Assembly: GCA_007844125.1 (NCBI GenBank)
Contig: CM017559.1
Span: 28,600,652 to 28,664,651, forward strand
Direction of reading: 5' to 3'
Source: Sinonovacula constricta
Taxonomy: Eukaryota > Mollusca > Bivalvia > Cardiida > Solecurtidae
Length of the DNA: 64,000 nt
Both the position numbers and the translations under genes were made by a program. Each line of letters begins with the position of its first letter. Position 1 is the first letter of the stretch. The notes beneath the pieces were generated by a model, which was not told where the DNA came from, did no database searches, and saw only the letters and a list, made by a program, of their open reading frames with translations. Below, piece after piece: positions 1-11,900 of the stretch.

Positions 1-1104
1 AAAAGTCCCTAAAAAGTAAAGACTTTTGAAATGAAGACTAGAATACCAATCAGACATAACATATTAACCTGTGACTCGCCATCGGCTGTTAACACTGACT
101 TCAACGTCATCGGAAGCTTGTTTACTTTAACAATGACCTTAAAAATCAACCAATTAATTTCCCAATCAAAGTGCATTTCCTGTAAAAGTTGCAACGAAGT
201 ATCTGCATTGTGAGACTAATGTTGAACCATTTACCTTCTGGTCCCTGATGCAACGTACCGTTCCAAACCATCTGTTTTATCCCAAACAAAGCGCGGCAAT
301 CCTTGACCCCTTTACAAGGACTTAGACCCAATTAAAGGGCTATTTTAAAGCAACCTGCAGCATGTTGAGCATACACTGCACTAAAAAATGTTGAGCATAC
401 ACTGCACTAAAACAATACAACAGACCTAAAGAACCAGCGGTTGTTTTTATAAAGAATCTTAGTTTGTTTTTCTTATTTAAACAATGAAACTTTCTAACAA
501 CATTCGCCTGTAAGATGTAGGAAAGCCATCTATGACGTCAACGCCCCCCAAAAAACCGCATCTCATCTTTATCGTAGTTTCTGTGTTATTTAAGATTTTA
601 AATGCCATATACGAACATATATGAACATATGCATTAATTTTAATTTTTGCCACGATCTTTTTTATCATTTGAATGGATGCGCTGACGTTTAAATAGTTTC
701 AATAAAATTCTTACGACAATATGTTTTTAAATGCATCTCATCATTTCGATATCATCGGAAGGTCTCTTTTAAATAAGATAAAACAACAACTTATCTTAGT
801 TAATGTTCTTTAGCTGATCATTCCCAAAGTATAAAATGTTTGATTAAATGAACGCCACCTTTGTTTGTCCGCGTTTCCAGGCAGTTATTTTCTAGAAAAA
901 AAAACAAATAAAACCTACTAGGTTCGCATGGAGATATTAACTTTAGAGGAATCGTTAATTTGCTCAAGTAAAACATAGTGTTTAGAATAAACAGTTCGAT
1001 GCTACGCCATCCAGTCGTGACTTTCGTTAATCGCACTGATGTAAAAGAAAAATGTGTCACTATAAGAATACCACAAGCTTTAAACAGAAGAGGCTAATTG
1101 ACCG
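1..1104. other. Non-coding stretch, probably transporter intron
   Basis: I see no convincing exon here. The short open frames on both strands lack splice signals or recognisable protein content. The only structure noticed is an exact 26-bp tandem duplication at 362-413 and a palindromic TGACGTCA at 533-540. It lies upstream of three 3' exons of an ammonium transporter whose earlier exons are missing, so it may be intronic. Confidence 0.4.
362..413. repeat. 26-bp direct tandem duplication, two copies
   Basis: The segment starting ATGTTGAGCATACACTGCAC occurs twice in a row at 362 and 388 with no visible change apart from the trailing A-run. It looks like a recent replication-slippage duplication. 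Confidence 0.8.
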
Positions 1105-1107
1105 CCA

Positions 1108-2627
1108 GGTGCGTCACGAACGTTGGCATCCAGCACAAGTTGGGATTAGACTACTTGGTGCGTCACGAACGTTGGAATCCAGCACAAGTTGGGACCAGAG
1201 CAGTTGGTGCGCCACGAACGTCGAGATCCAGCACAAGTTGGAATTAGACCACTTGGTGCGTCACGAACGTTGGCATCCAGCACAAGTTGCGATCAGACCA
1301 CTCGGTGCGAAGCGAACGTCGGGATCCACCACAAGTTGGGATTAGACCACTTGGTGCGTCACGAACGTTGAGATCTAGCACAAGTTGGGACCAGACCAGT
1401 TGGTGCGCCACGAACGTTGGGATCCAGCACAAGTTGCGATCAGACCACTTGGTGCGTCACGAACGTTGGAATCTAGCACAAGTTGCGATCAGACCACTCG
1501 GTGCGAAGCGAACGTCGGGATCCACCACAAGTTTGGATTAGACCACTTGGTGCGTCACGAACGTTGAGATCTAGCACAAGTTGGGACCAGACCAGTTGGT
1601 GCGCCACGAACGTCGAGATCCAGCACAAGTTGGAATCAGACCACTTGGTGCGTCACGAACGTTCGAATCCAGCACAAGTTGGGGTCAGACCACTTGGTGC
1701 GTCACGAACGTCGGGATCCAGCACAAGTTGGGACCAGACCTCTTGGTGCGTCACGAACGTTGGAACCCAGCACAAGTTGGGAGCAGACCTCTTGGTGCGT
1801 CACGAACGTTAGAATCCAGCACAAGTTGGGATCAGACCACTTGGTGCGCCATAAACGTTGGCATCCAGCACAAGTTGGGACCAGACCAGTTGGTGCGCCA
1901 CGAACGTCGAGATCCAGCACAAGTTGGAATCAGACCACTTGGTGCGTCACGAACGTTCGAATCCAGCACAAGTTGGGGTCAGACCACTTGGTGCGTCACG
2001 AACGTCGGGATCCAGCACAAGTTGGGACTAGACCTCTTGGTGCGTCACGAACGTTGGAACCCAGCACAAGTTGGGAGCAGACCTCTTGGTGAGTCACGAA
2101 CGTTAGAATCCAGCACAAGTTGGATCAGACGACTTGGTGCTTCACGAACGTTGAGATCCAGTACAAGTTGGGACCAGAGCACTTGGTGCGTCACGAACGT
2201 TGGAATCAAGCACAAGTTGGGACCAGACCACTTGGTGCGTCATGAACGTTGGGATCCAGCACAAGTTGGGATCAGACCACTTTGTGCGTCACGCACGTTG
2301 GGATCAGGCACAAGTTGGAATCAGACCACTTGGTGCGTCACGCACGTTGGGATCAGGCACAAGTTGGGATCAGACCACTTGGTGCGTCACGCACGTTGGG
2401 ATCCAGCACAAGTTGGGGTCAGACCACTTGGTGCGTCACGCACGTTGGGATCCAGCACAAGTTAGGATCAGACCACTTGGTGCGTCACGCACGTTGGGAT
2501 CCAGCACAAGTTGGGGTCAGACCACTTGGTGCGTCACGCACGTTGGGATCCAGCACAAGTTGGGGTCAGACCACTTGGTGCGTCACGCACGTTGGGATCC
2601 AGCACAAGATGTGGTGATACCACTTGG
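1108..2627. repeat. 49-bp minisatellite, about 31 units
   Basis: A 49-bp unit recurs from the first GGTGCGTCACGAACG at 1108 to the last GGTGCGTCAC at 2626. That is 31 units with one 1-bp deletion near 2124. Units fall into variants: GAACGTT in the left two thirds and GCACGTT in the right third, and TTGGGATCCAG, TCGAGATCCAG or GCGAAGCGAACG types. Variants recur at multiples of the unit: the GCGAAGCG type at 1307 and 1503 (4 units apart), and the run starting GCGCCACG at 1601 and 1895 (6 units apart), so blocks have been duplicated. Because 49 is not a multiple of three, three-unit blocks leave long open frames that are not genes. Confidence 0.95.
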
Positions 2628-2735
2628 TGCGTCACACACGGGAGGTCCCAAGTTCGATCCTGGGCGGCGACATACCAAAGTCGTTAAAATGGTAGTTGTA
2701 TAGCACCCTTGCTAATGCTTAACATAAACATTATA
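2626..2735 (+). mobile_element. SINE family A, 5' fragment
   Basis: The sequence leaving the minisatellite contains a tRNA-type B-box (AAGTTCGATCCTGGG near 2650) followed by CATACCAAAGTCGTTAAAATGG and TAGCACCCTTGCTAATGCT. The same order is found in the other family A copies at 11284-11580 (minus), 37725-38036 and 48710-49016. The 3' half is missing. Confidence 0.65.
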
Positions 2736-2879
2736 TATACTTCTATAATGAACAACTATTGAAGTAAACATTGTCAAAAAGTAAAATAAAATTTGGTATC
2801 TTAAGTTGAATCACAGTTGAAAAAAAGTAATTATCCTTTTATATGCAAAATAAATCCTCTTCGTATCTGCACGTCAAAT

Positions 2880-5800
2880 GAACGACCCCGCCATCGACGA
2901 GTTTCCTGCTGCCTTGCAGGTCGACCTTGGCTGGTCAAAGGCTATGGGAGTAAACCCAGACAGGCAGTTGGCTGAGCGTTGATATAACTTCTGGCACCTC
3001 TTGCAGCTGCGCTGGCACCAGCGGTATCGGCTTGCCTTTCCGCCGGACTCTGCCAGTAATGCCGAGAGGGGGATCCTGGCATTGGGCACTCTAGGAATTC
3101 CATACCACCAGCCCAGGCCTGCACCTGGATGGGTCATTCCAGCTTCGCTAAACGAAGACTCAACACGGGGAGCAGCAGACACCAGTTATGAGCCCTGGCT
3201 CGTTTGACGTAGAGCCGGGCGCTAGGGGTTACTCTCGACGGTGGGAGGAGTCTTTTGACTCCAATGGGAAGTTACCGCCCGCCTGAACCCTGGAAGCCCC
3301 ATGGGCAATAAGGTACTACCTCGACACAACTTGCTTGCTTCATCGGGTGCGAGAAGCTTAGACAGAATCGACAGGCCTGTTGTAAAATTGAGCAACGGGA
3401 AAACATCGGAAGGAAAAGGGAAATAAACAACAGCCCTGTGGCTGGCAACCTGGAACCTAAGAACAATGTGTCCTGGCCTATCTGATGTCTTTCAGCACGT
3501 AGACGACGCCAGGAAAACCGCCATCATCGACCGTGAGCTGTCCAAGCGGAACATCGACATCGACGCCCTCCTTCACAGTGAGCCGAACGCATCCTCGTTC
3601 TCCGCCTCACTACCTCGCCTGGACCTGCACACATATCGTCTACGCCCCCACACTCTGTAAAGATGCATTCTGTGAGGAGCTTGAGACAAGGATTATAGAG
3701 ATACCAGCGAAGGAAAACCTGTTCCTGTCCGGTGACTTCAACATCCGAGTAGATGCAGCCCACACCTCCTGGCCACATTGCATCGGACGCTTGGGAGTTG
3801 GCAAGCTCAACGAGAACGGACAGCGGCTACTCGAGCTCTGCTCCTTCCATGACCTCGCCATCACCAACACCTTCTACTCCACCAAGCCCCATCACAGAGT
3901 GTATTGGCAACATCCCATGTCAAAGCATTGGCACCAGCTGGACCTCTTCATTACTAGAAGACCCATGCTGAACCATGTGCTCCTCGCGCGCAGTTACCAG
4001 AGTGCCGACTGCGAGACCGATCACTGCCTGGTCGGCAGCATGGAGCGTCTCCAACCCGGACGGATCCACCACTCTTAGCCGAAGACCCGGCCTCGCATCG
4101 AAACGGCCAGAGCCTCAAAGCCTGAGCTGCGCAAATGCTTTGCTGAGGTCATTGACAAGTTTCTGGAAGACTGCCCCACAGATAGTGCCACAGCACGCTG
4201 GGACTTTATCCGTGATACCAGACCGCCTCAGACACCTTCGGGAAGAGAGCCAGAAAGAACGAGGACTGGTTCGAGGCCTGGATCGAAGTGATGGAGCCTG
4301 CCTTAGCCGCCAAGGGTGCTGCGCTTCTCAAGTACAAGAGGAAGCCCTGCGAGAAAAACAGTGACCGCATATAAAGAAGCCTGCAACAACGCCAACCAAC
4401 TCGCCCGCAGGTGCACCAACAACTACTGGCTGAAATATTGCAGTGACATCCAGATCTCTGCAGACTGCGGAAACACCCGTACCATGTATGAGTGGATGAA
4501 GAAAGATTTTGGATCTAATGTCACCAAACCGCACCCCTCAAGTCCACCTCCGGCGTCATAAGCAGGGACCGTGGGGGCAGATGGAGAGATGGGTTGAGCA
4601 CTATGGGGAGTTGTACTCTAGAGAGAATGTCGCTACTTACACAGCCATGAAGAACACCAACCTACTGCCCACCGTGGAAGAACTCAACTCGCCACCCACC
4701 ATCGAGGAGCTCAGAAAGACCATTGACTCGCTGTCCTGTGGGAAAGCACCAGGCATTGATCAAATTCCACCAGACGTAAAGAAGGCCGCAAAAGAGAGCT
4801 CTCTCCTTAAACACCTCCATGAGCTTTTGCTACAGTGCTAGGAAGAGGCAATGATACCCCAAGACATGAGGGATGCGAAGATCGGCATGCTCTATAAGAA
4901 CACCTTCGCCTTCATCGACCCGACCAAGGCGTTTGACTTGGTCAGTCGATCTGGTCTCTTGGCCCTCCTCCACAACATTGGATGCCCCCCACCAAGCTTC
5001 TGAAGATGGTCAAGTCATTTCACAACAACACTCTGTGAGTGAAACAAGAATGTCTCCTGGTCCCGACACTTTTCGGTATATTCTTCTCCCTGCTCCTGCG
5101 CTACGCTTTCATTGAGTCCGAAAATTACATCTTCCTCCACACACGGAGCGACGGAAACCTATTAAACCTTGCCCGCCTTAGACCAACGACCAAGGTGCGC
5201 ATCCGGGAGATGCTCTTTGCTTATGATGCCTAACTGCTCACATGGAAACCGCCCTTCATCGACTCATCACTCTCTTTGAGAAAGGCGTGCACAGAATTTG
5301 GTTTCACCATCAGGCTCAAGAAGAAGAGCATCATGGGTCAGGATGTCAGCACCACTCCCACAATTACCATAGGCGATCACACCCTGGAGGTGGTGTACAT
5401 ATTCACATACCTCGGCTCCACAATCTCCAACAACCTATCCCTGGATGCCGGGCTTAATGTGAGGATAGGCAAAGCTGCAACTGTCATGGCCCGCCTATCG
5501 ATGACATGTGTGAGATAACTGCATGCTGACCCTCAATACAAAGATGAAGGTGTGCCAAGCGTGCGTGCTGAGCATCCTTTTGTATGGCAGTGAGGCTTGG
5601 ACCCCGTACATGCACCAAGAACGAAAACTGAACGCCTTTCACGTGCGCAAACTCAGACTCACCTGGCAGGATCGCATCTCCAACGCAGATGTTTTGGCCG
5701 AGGCAGGCATGGCAAGCATGTTCGCCACCCTCTCCCAGAGGCGCCTACGCTGGCTCGAACACGTATGCAGGATGGACGCTGGCCACATTCCAAAGGACAT

Positions 5801-6190
5801 CCTCTATGGCAAGTTCGCCACTGGAACACGGCCAATCGAACGACCAGCCCTGCGCTAAAGGATGTCTGTAAGAGGGATCTGAAGTCATGCAACATCAACC
5901 CAGCAGATCTACAAACAGCAACCTCCGGTCGCTCAAGCTGGCGTGCAAATGTCAAAACAGGCAGCAAGCAGGCTGAGCAGAAGAGAGGGATCCAGCGCGA
6001 GGAAAGGAAGAGCCGCAAACAACAGAGAAACCAACCTACCACTGCTGTCCCGATAGTAACCAACCAGGACCCCACTAGCAACAAGTGCGTTAGAAGCTAC
6101 AGCTCCCGCATTGGCTTATTCAGCCACAGCCGCCACTGCTGCCCCACAACTAAATAAATACTCTGGTGCAGACTCTACTGTCTCTAGAGA
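2880..6190 (+). mobile_element. Degenerate non-LTR retrotransposon (LINE)
   Basis: This is a dead copy of a retrotransposon encoding an APE-type endonuclease and a reverse transcriptase. The endonuclease part is in an open frame at about 3690-4075, with the motif LSGDFNIRV and a late DCETDHCLV motif. Reverse transcriptase segments follow in shifting frames: SCGKAPGIDQIP near 4737, FIDPTKAFDLV near 4914, and LFAYDA near 5213 where a catalytic YADD box is expected. Downstream come YLGSTIS near 5409, LLYGSEAWT near 5578, RRLRWLEHVCRM near 5748, and a terminal Cys/His-type motif SRIGLFSHSRHC near 6107. Many stops and frameshifts break it, and the catalytic acidic pair is not intact. The 3' end grades into an AT-rich ATAATA tail. 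It sits upstream of the visible ammonium transporter exons, probably within an intron. Confidence 0.88.
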
Positions 6191-6436
6191 CAGAAGGATG
6201 CCAACAACAATAATAATATTAATACAATGCAAGGCTATTTCTCTTCACACACCTGATCCCCAGCATCACAATCACTTTATTATTATATCGTATTCACATC
6301 GTATTTTACATCCGTCGTATGTAATTTCGTGGTAGCTTCTTGCTCTCATAGTTTTATATCTTTGTGTCTTCCGTGTTCATGCTGTTTAATTATGTTGTTC
6401 TCTACCTTGCATCAAACAATTGTGTTTTCTTTCCAG

Positions 6437-7698
6437 CGGGCTGTGGGGTGGTTCGTCCGTGGGAGTCGTTGATTATTGGGTCTGTGGGTGGGATCCTGGC
6501 CATTGTGAGCCCTCTGTTGGTAGAGAGAGCGCGGATAGATGACCCGGTGTGTGCTGTGGCCGTCCATGGAGTATGCGGGCTGTGGGTACGTAAGTCATTG
6601 GCGCCGCTCTGGAGAGAGGTCCTCTTAAATAATACATTGTTATGGAGACGATAGTGTAGCAGACAATAACATGAAATTACCACTGTTTTGTTGGGACCTT
6701 TTCAGAAAAAGAAGTGTATTCCTAATTTAACAGTGTAGCTTGCAACAATAAACGAGTGCGACATTTCTAATATATAGTATTATGTTTTTCTCGTGAGGGT
6801 ACTTGGCAATATGCCTTTTTTGGTAGGAAAATATAACATATCGCTACATCCGTCGTATATATGGTCCACTTTAACATCTCCGTTCAGGGTATGGTATGTG
6901 TAGGATTGTTTGCCCAACACGACCCGATAGAGAACACAACCCAGGGCCGGAGCGGCTTGTTCCATGGAGGAGGATTCTACCTGCTCGGGATTCAAACACT
7001 GGCTGCCGTCACCATCGCGTCCTGGAGTGCCGTCTTGTCAGCCATTCTGTTGCTGGTAAGCCAGTGTGCAGATTATCTTTTTATTCTAAACAAAACAGTT
7101 TGCTAAACCGCCTTACGCATCTAAGACACAAATTAAGATAACAATAACTATTGTTTGTTTTAAAAATTGTTTTTGTGAGTTGTTTGTTTGTTTGTTGTTT
7201 TTTGCGATATTGTGATCTTTAAACCGTACCGTCGTTCGCGGTAATATTTGCTCTTTTTCATTTCATTAGGGAATCAAGTACACAATAGGACTTCGTATGA
7301 CTCCGGACAATGAACGTCTGGGGGCGGACTACAGCGAACACGGGATCGGCGATGGAAATCCTTTTGAGGTGAAAGACAATGGTCTCCTCTGTTCACGCCA
7401 GCCAGGAACCGCATCGGTTCGGTCCACCGGAAGTTCTCGACCAATGTCCGGTAGCTCTCGGATATCTTCGGTCTCAGCAGGCTCGATTTTCGATCACTCG
7501 CAAATGTTAAACGATAATGTGCATATCATTAGAAGAGCTGGCAAGAGCAGGTCGCGAGTGAAAGGGAGATTTAGTCAAGTGATACCCATAGAAACACTTC
7601 CAGGAGAGATCAGTCTTAGTGCCAATAACCATACTAACAATAACAACAACAACGATGGAAGTACTTACAGTGGAACATTGACAACAATTATGACATGA
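6437..7698 (+). CDS. Amt: Ammonium transporter (Amt family), last three coding exons
   Basis: A membrane channel-like protein that conducts ammonium/ammonia. Coding exons are 6437-6585, 6888-7055 and 7270-7698; each is bounded by AG and GT, and the frames join (phase 1 in, then 0, 0). The first visible exon carries RPWESLIIGSVGG and DPVCAVAVHGVCGLW, the latter containing the second histidine of the twin-His pore pair. The next carries GLFHGGGFYLLG and a membrane helix. The last has GLRMTPDNERLGAD and SEHG, a standard Amt ending, then a long cytosolic tail rich in Ser, Arg and Asn, with a short poly-Asn run near 7633-7655. The first two exons and the start of the last match the Amt C-terminal third. 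The start codon and N-terminal helices lie upstream of the window, or beyond the retrotransposon at 2880-6190. Stop TGA is at 7696-7698. Family assignment is firm; substrate is inferred. Confidence 0.93.
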
Positions 7699-7759
7699 AT
7701 AATGAAGTGTTGTTGAAAATTACAATATATATACAAAGCTGTTGGTGGAAAAGAACCAT

Positions 7760-7784
7760 AATAAATTGATTTACGCCTAATAAA
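7760..7784 (+). terminator. Polyadenylation signals of the ammonium transporter
   Basis: Two AATAAA hexamers at 7760-7765 and 7779-7784 lie 62 and 81 bases after the transporter stop codon. They are the first good signals downstream. Confidence 0.6.
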
Positions 7785-8813
7785 TTTATCACTATGGGAG
7801 TCATTCAAGCTACAATCAGCAAGAATGTCATAGGTGCATAAAATCAACTTAAGTTAACTGAACCACTAATATAAGCCCATGTTTAAAACTCAGTCCAAAC
7901 ATTCAATTACATGCCAATCATGGACTAATAATATTGTGGGGGTTTATACGGTGGCTAATTGTTATAATTAGTTATTGTTTTAAGTGCCTGTAACTTTAAT
8001 TCATTTCTTGACAAGATGTCGTTAACAGGAGCGTTTTCTGCCATTACACACTTTACGCATGTGCGTAACCTCCGTTCGAAAAATCAAATTCTAAAAGTAC
8101 CAAAAACACTAAGAAAGTCGATGCATAACCCGGGTTATGAATGATATATTTTATTTCCATAGTTTCGATGTTATAAAATCTTATAACCACGCCAATTAAG
8201 TTGAAAAGGTTTAAAATGATTTAACTTATACATATCAGGATTTTAGTCGTTCATATTCTGCGTTAAGTTCCTCGCATGTCAGCATTTTACCTTTTATTCA
8301 TTAGAAAAGAACCGAATATATTCAAAAGTATTACTACAAAGGTTACTTCCCTTGTATTTGTGCGTAACTTCAAAAACGGCCTGGATACGCGCCTGGTCGT
8401 TAATATTCAAATGTTCACAATACTGCCCATGTTTTTTTATGGCGTTATATGAACAAACGATTTTTATTGATGGTGACCATTTTGAAAAAAAAAAAAATTT
8501 CTTTGCTTATTTTAACTTAATCACAAATGTTTCTTTATGTTGTGATTCATAAGTAATAATATTTTAAACGGAGCAGGTTGATGTTCGTTTGTTTGTTTAC
8601 CATTTGTGCTTGGTCTATGTATTTATTTAATTTATTAAAAAATAAAGAATATATGTCCTTTTTACGTCGTTTTCATCAAATCTGAACTGTTTAAGTCATG
8701 TATTGCACACACTCTGACATGTCACGTCAAAATACGCCTGTGTCGGTGCGCTGCGTTCAAACCTTATCAAGCTCGTAAAATACTTACAAAAACACATCTT
8801 TCGCATCCAATAT
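7785..8813. other. Convergent intergenic spacer
   Basis: This AT-rich spacer lies between the 3' ends of the ammonium transporter (+) and the unrecognised helical-protein gene (-). I see no exon, RNA gene or recognisable element in it. Confidence 0.5.
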
Positions 8814-8819
8814 TTTATT
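8814..8819 (-). terminator. Possible polyadenylation signal of the minus-strand gene
   Basis: The plus-strand TTTATT at this site reads AATAAA on the minus strand, about 150 bases past the stop codon at 8971-8973. Confidence 0.4.
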
Positions 8820-8970
8820 CCATAGCTTCCGTATTGACAGACAAACGTCACAACCAAAAACCACAGAAAACAAAGGATGATGAGCAATATAGAATAATGT
8901 GTAGATAATTATTGAATAAAAAAGATAGAAAAGAAATCCAAGCATCTGCAGAAAGTCACGTGACACAATT

Positions 8971-11900
8971 CTAAGGCGCGAGTTGAGTGTTCTTAGTCTC
9001 GTAGAATCCGTACTGTTTAGGAGCACCAGTTACTCCCACAAACCTTTTGATCCAACCAAACGCCAGCTGGCCGTCGTACGAACACAGTTTCTGTTTGATT
9101 ACCTGATCTGAAAACAATGTTAAGTCAACATATTAACAAACAAACTTGATTGTGTCTTATGCAAAAGAAGGTGTTACGTCACCAAATCAGCAAACGAGTT
9201 AACTCTCTGTTCTGCAAACTATGGTCAAGTGACACATATAAGGTGACGAATCTGATTGGTTATTCTGCAAAAAGTGTGACGTCAACAAATCAACAGAATA
9301 TTTATAGTTGGCTGTCTGGAAAAGCACTGTCAGGTCATCAGTAAGTTAATAAGTAAAAAAGAAGGTATGTATTATCAAGTCCCGTGTGTTTTATCTTATG
9401 TCATTCTAAATCAACCTTGTCGACCTTGTCAAATTTTCTTTTACAGACAAAGCAAATTTATGACAAACTGGTTTATTGAAATCAGATTTATTGATTGTAA
9501 ATTACCGACATAAAGAGGATCTAGATACGAGATATATTCTTTTAATGAGGTTAATTTCGAACAACAAAACGAAGTGATACTCAAATTCCACGGCATAACC
9601 ATTTTACCATATGAACTTGATAACAGTGATCAACTTTAATTTCGAAATTGTTAAATATAATTTGCTATGTTTCTGTAAATATGCTTAAAAGTGTATAGAT
9701 TGTTTGAAATGTACATAGTACTGTAGTTTTGATGACGAGTTGACAATATGTCACCAATCCTGAATGCACCGATTGTTTCTCAAAAACAACAACATTTTAT
9801 TCTATTGTTTATAATGTATGTAAGTCATCATCTGGTAGTTTAAATAAAAAAGCTGATCAAAACAACTTAAATCATAAAACTTCTTTCAGCACTTGCATCT
9901 TGCTGAGTTTGTCAGCTGTTAATTTTGTTCATCAATATGACCACTGAAACTGATAAGAAAAACTGTACAAATAAGACATCACCACACAAAAACACCATTT
10001 CTGAGAGTGCTTGAAAAAAGCGTAACTGTCTAAAAAGCCATAACGTCATTTTTTTTTTTTTTTTATTACACACCGATGTTTTATTCTGTTCCCTTCAAAA
10101 TTACATACTTGTATGAGATATATGATATGTTTGCGTTATTTATTTGACGTGTGTAATAGTTACTTAAGTTATTGAACACCTTGTACATGCAATGAAGACA
10201 ACAATTGGCAATATTTGTAAGCTGTAAACATCTTTTTAAAGTAACATCATCCATGTAGACAACAATTGGCAATATTTGTAAGCTGTAAACATCTGTTTAA
10301 AGTAACATCATCCATGTAGACAACAATTGGCAATATTTGTAAGCTGTAAACATCTTTTTAAAGTAACACCATCCATGTAGACAACAATTGGCAATATTTG
10401 TAAGCTGTAAACATCTGTTTAAAGTAACATCATCCATGAAGACAACAATTGGCAATATTTGTAAGCTGTAAACATCTGTTTAAAGTAACATCATCCATGT
10501 AGACAACAATTGGCAATATTTGTAAGCTGTAAACATCTTTTTAAAGAAACATCATCCATGAAGACAACAATTGGCAATATTTGTAAGCTGTAAACATCTG
10601 TTTAAAGTAACATCATCCATGTAGACAACAATTGGCAATATTTGTAAGCTGTAAACATCTTTTTTAAAGTAAAATCATCCATGTAAAGAAAAAACAACCA
10701 AGGAGATAAAGTTTCTCCTTGTTGAAGCCCCACCGTGGCATCGAAAAAATCTTGAATTGTTCATACTATGGATTATTTTAACACAAGATTTAACAGTCAA
10801 TGATTTTAAACATATAGGAACGTTCCAATACATTATTAAGTTAAGTCACTTTAACCCAAAAGTGCATCTTGTATTACAGTGTCAAAAGCACGTTTATAAT
10901 CAAAGGATATAGTTTATAAGTTTGCGTGTTTCTGATTCTACATATCTTTTGTACAAATTTTTGTAACAAGAAATTATTACAAGCTGTTTACATAAAAACA
11001 CAGAAACCAATCCGTGAGTAATTAAATTATCATTCCTTTTCGACCAATTGCTAAATCAATCAGTCTTCAGAATAAAATGATTATTTCTAACTTTGTTTGT
11101 AGTAAGAAGCGAATATATGTTGAGTTGTTAACTTATTGAATATTTCATCTACTGTTCTTTATAAGTGTCAAAAAGTTTTAAAACCATATTGTGACATGTT
11201 GGATATGTTTCTAAGGAATACACCCACCAGGTGGTTTTATACATTCACCAAAGCTTAATGACAAATAACAAAGCGTTGGGAATTTGTTTGTTTGTTTGTT
11301 TATTGGGTTTATCGTTCCACCATCAATAGTTCAGTTATCTGGAGACGGTGTCCACGTGAAACAGATATAGTGCTGCCTTCCCTGTGCATAGCATGCCGTG
11401 AACACCTGGCATGATACAACACCCTGTTACAGTATACCGACACCGGGATAACCAGTTGTAGAACTACTCTTATATTTGCTTGCGCGTTATAGCAAAGTAG
11501 CTCACAACTGCCATTTTAACGACTTTAGTATATCGCGGTCCATAATGAACCCAAGGCCTCCTGTACCTGGAGCCGACGTTGGGAAACATTAGGAAATCGC
11601 CAAGGTAACCAGCGTTGCGTCGGTGCAATGCTTGTAAAATGTCTTAATTTCTTTCACTGTGAAGTATAACAAAGTAAGATCAACACTTTTAGCAGTCAAT
11701 TAATAAGATGTGAAATATTTGTTTGAAGGTAACTTGCACGATATACGTCTGATGTTAAATACCACTTATATATGACAAGCATTCTGGTCCGACAATTAAT
11801 TTATATTTAACTAAACTTATTAAACACGTACCTTAATTGTCAGTTTTGAGAAAAAGATCACTGATCAATTATATTTCTAGATAGGACAAGTTTGTTTAAC

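Noticed and set aside
1581..2465. A 294-codon open reading frame and several overlapping ones
   Set aside because: They run through the 49-bp minisatellite. The repetitive protein simply reflects a unit length that is not a multiple of three. There are no splice or start signals and no family similarity.
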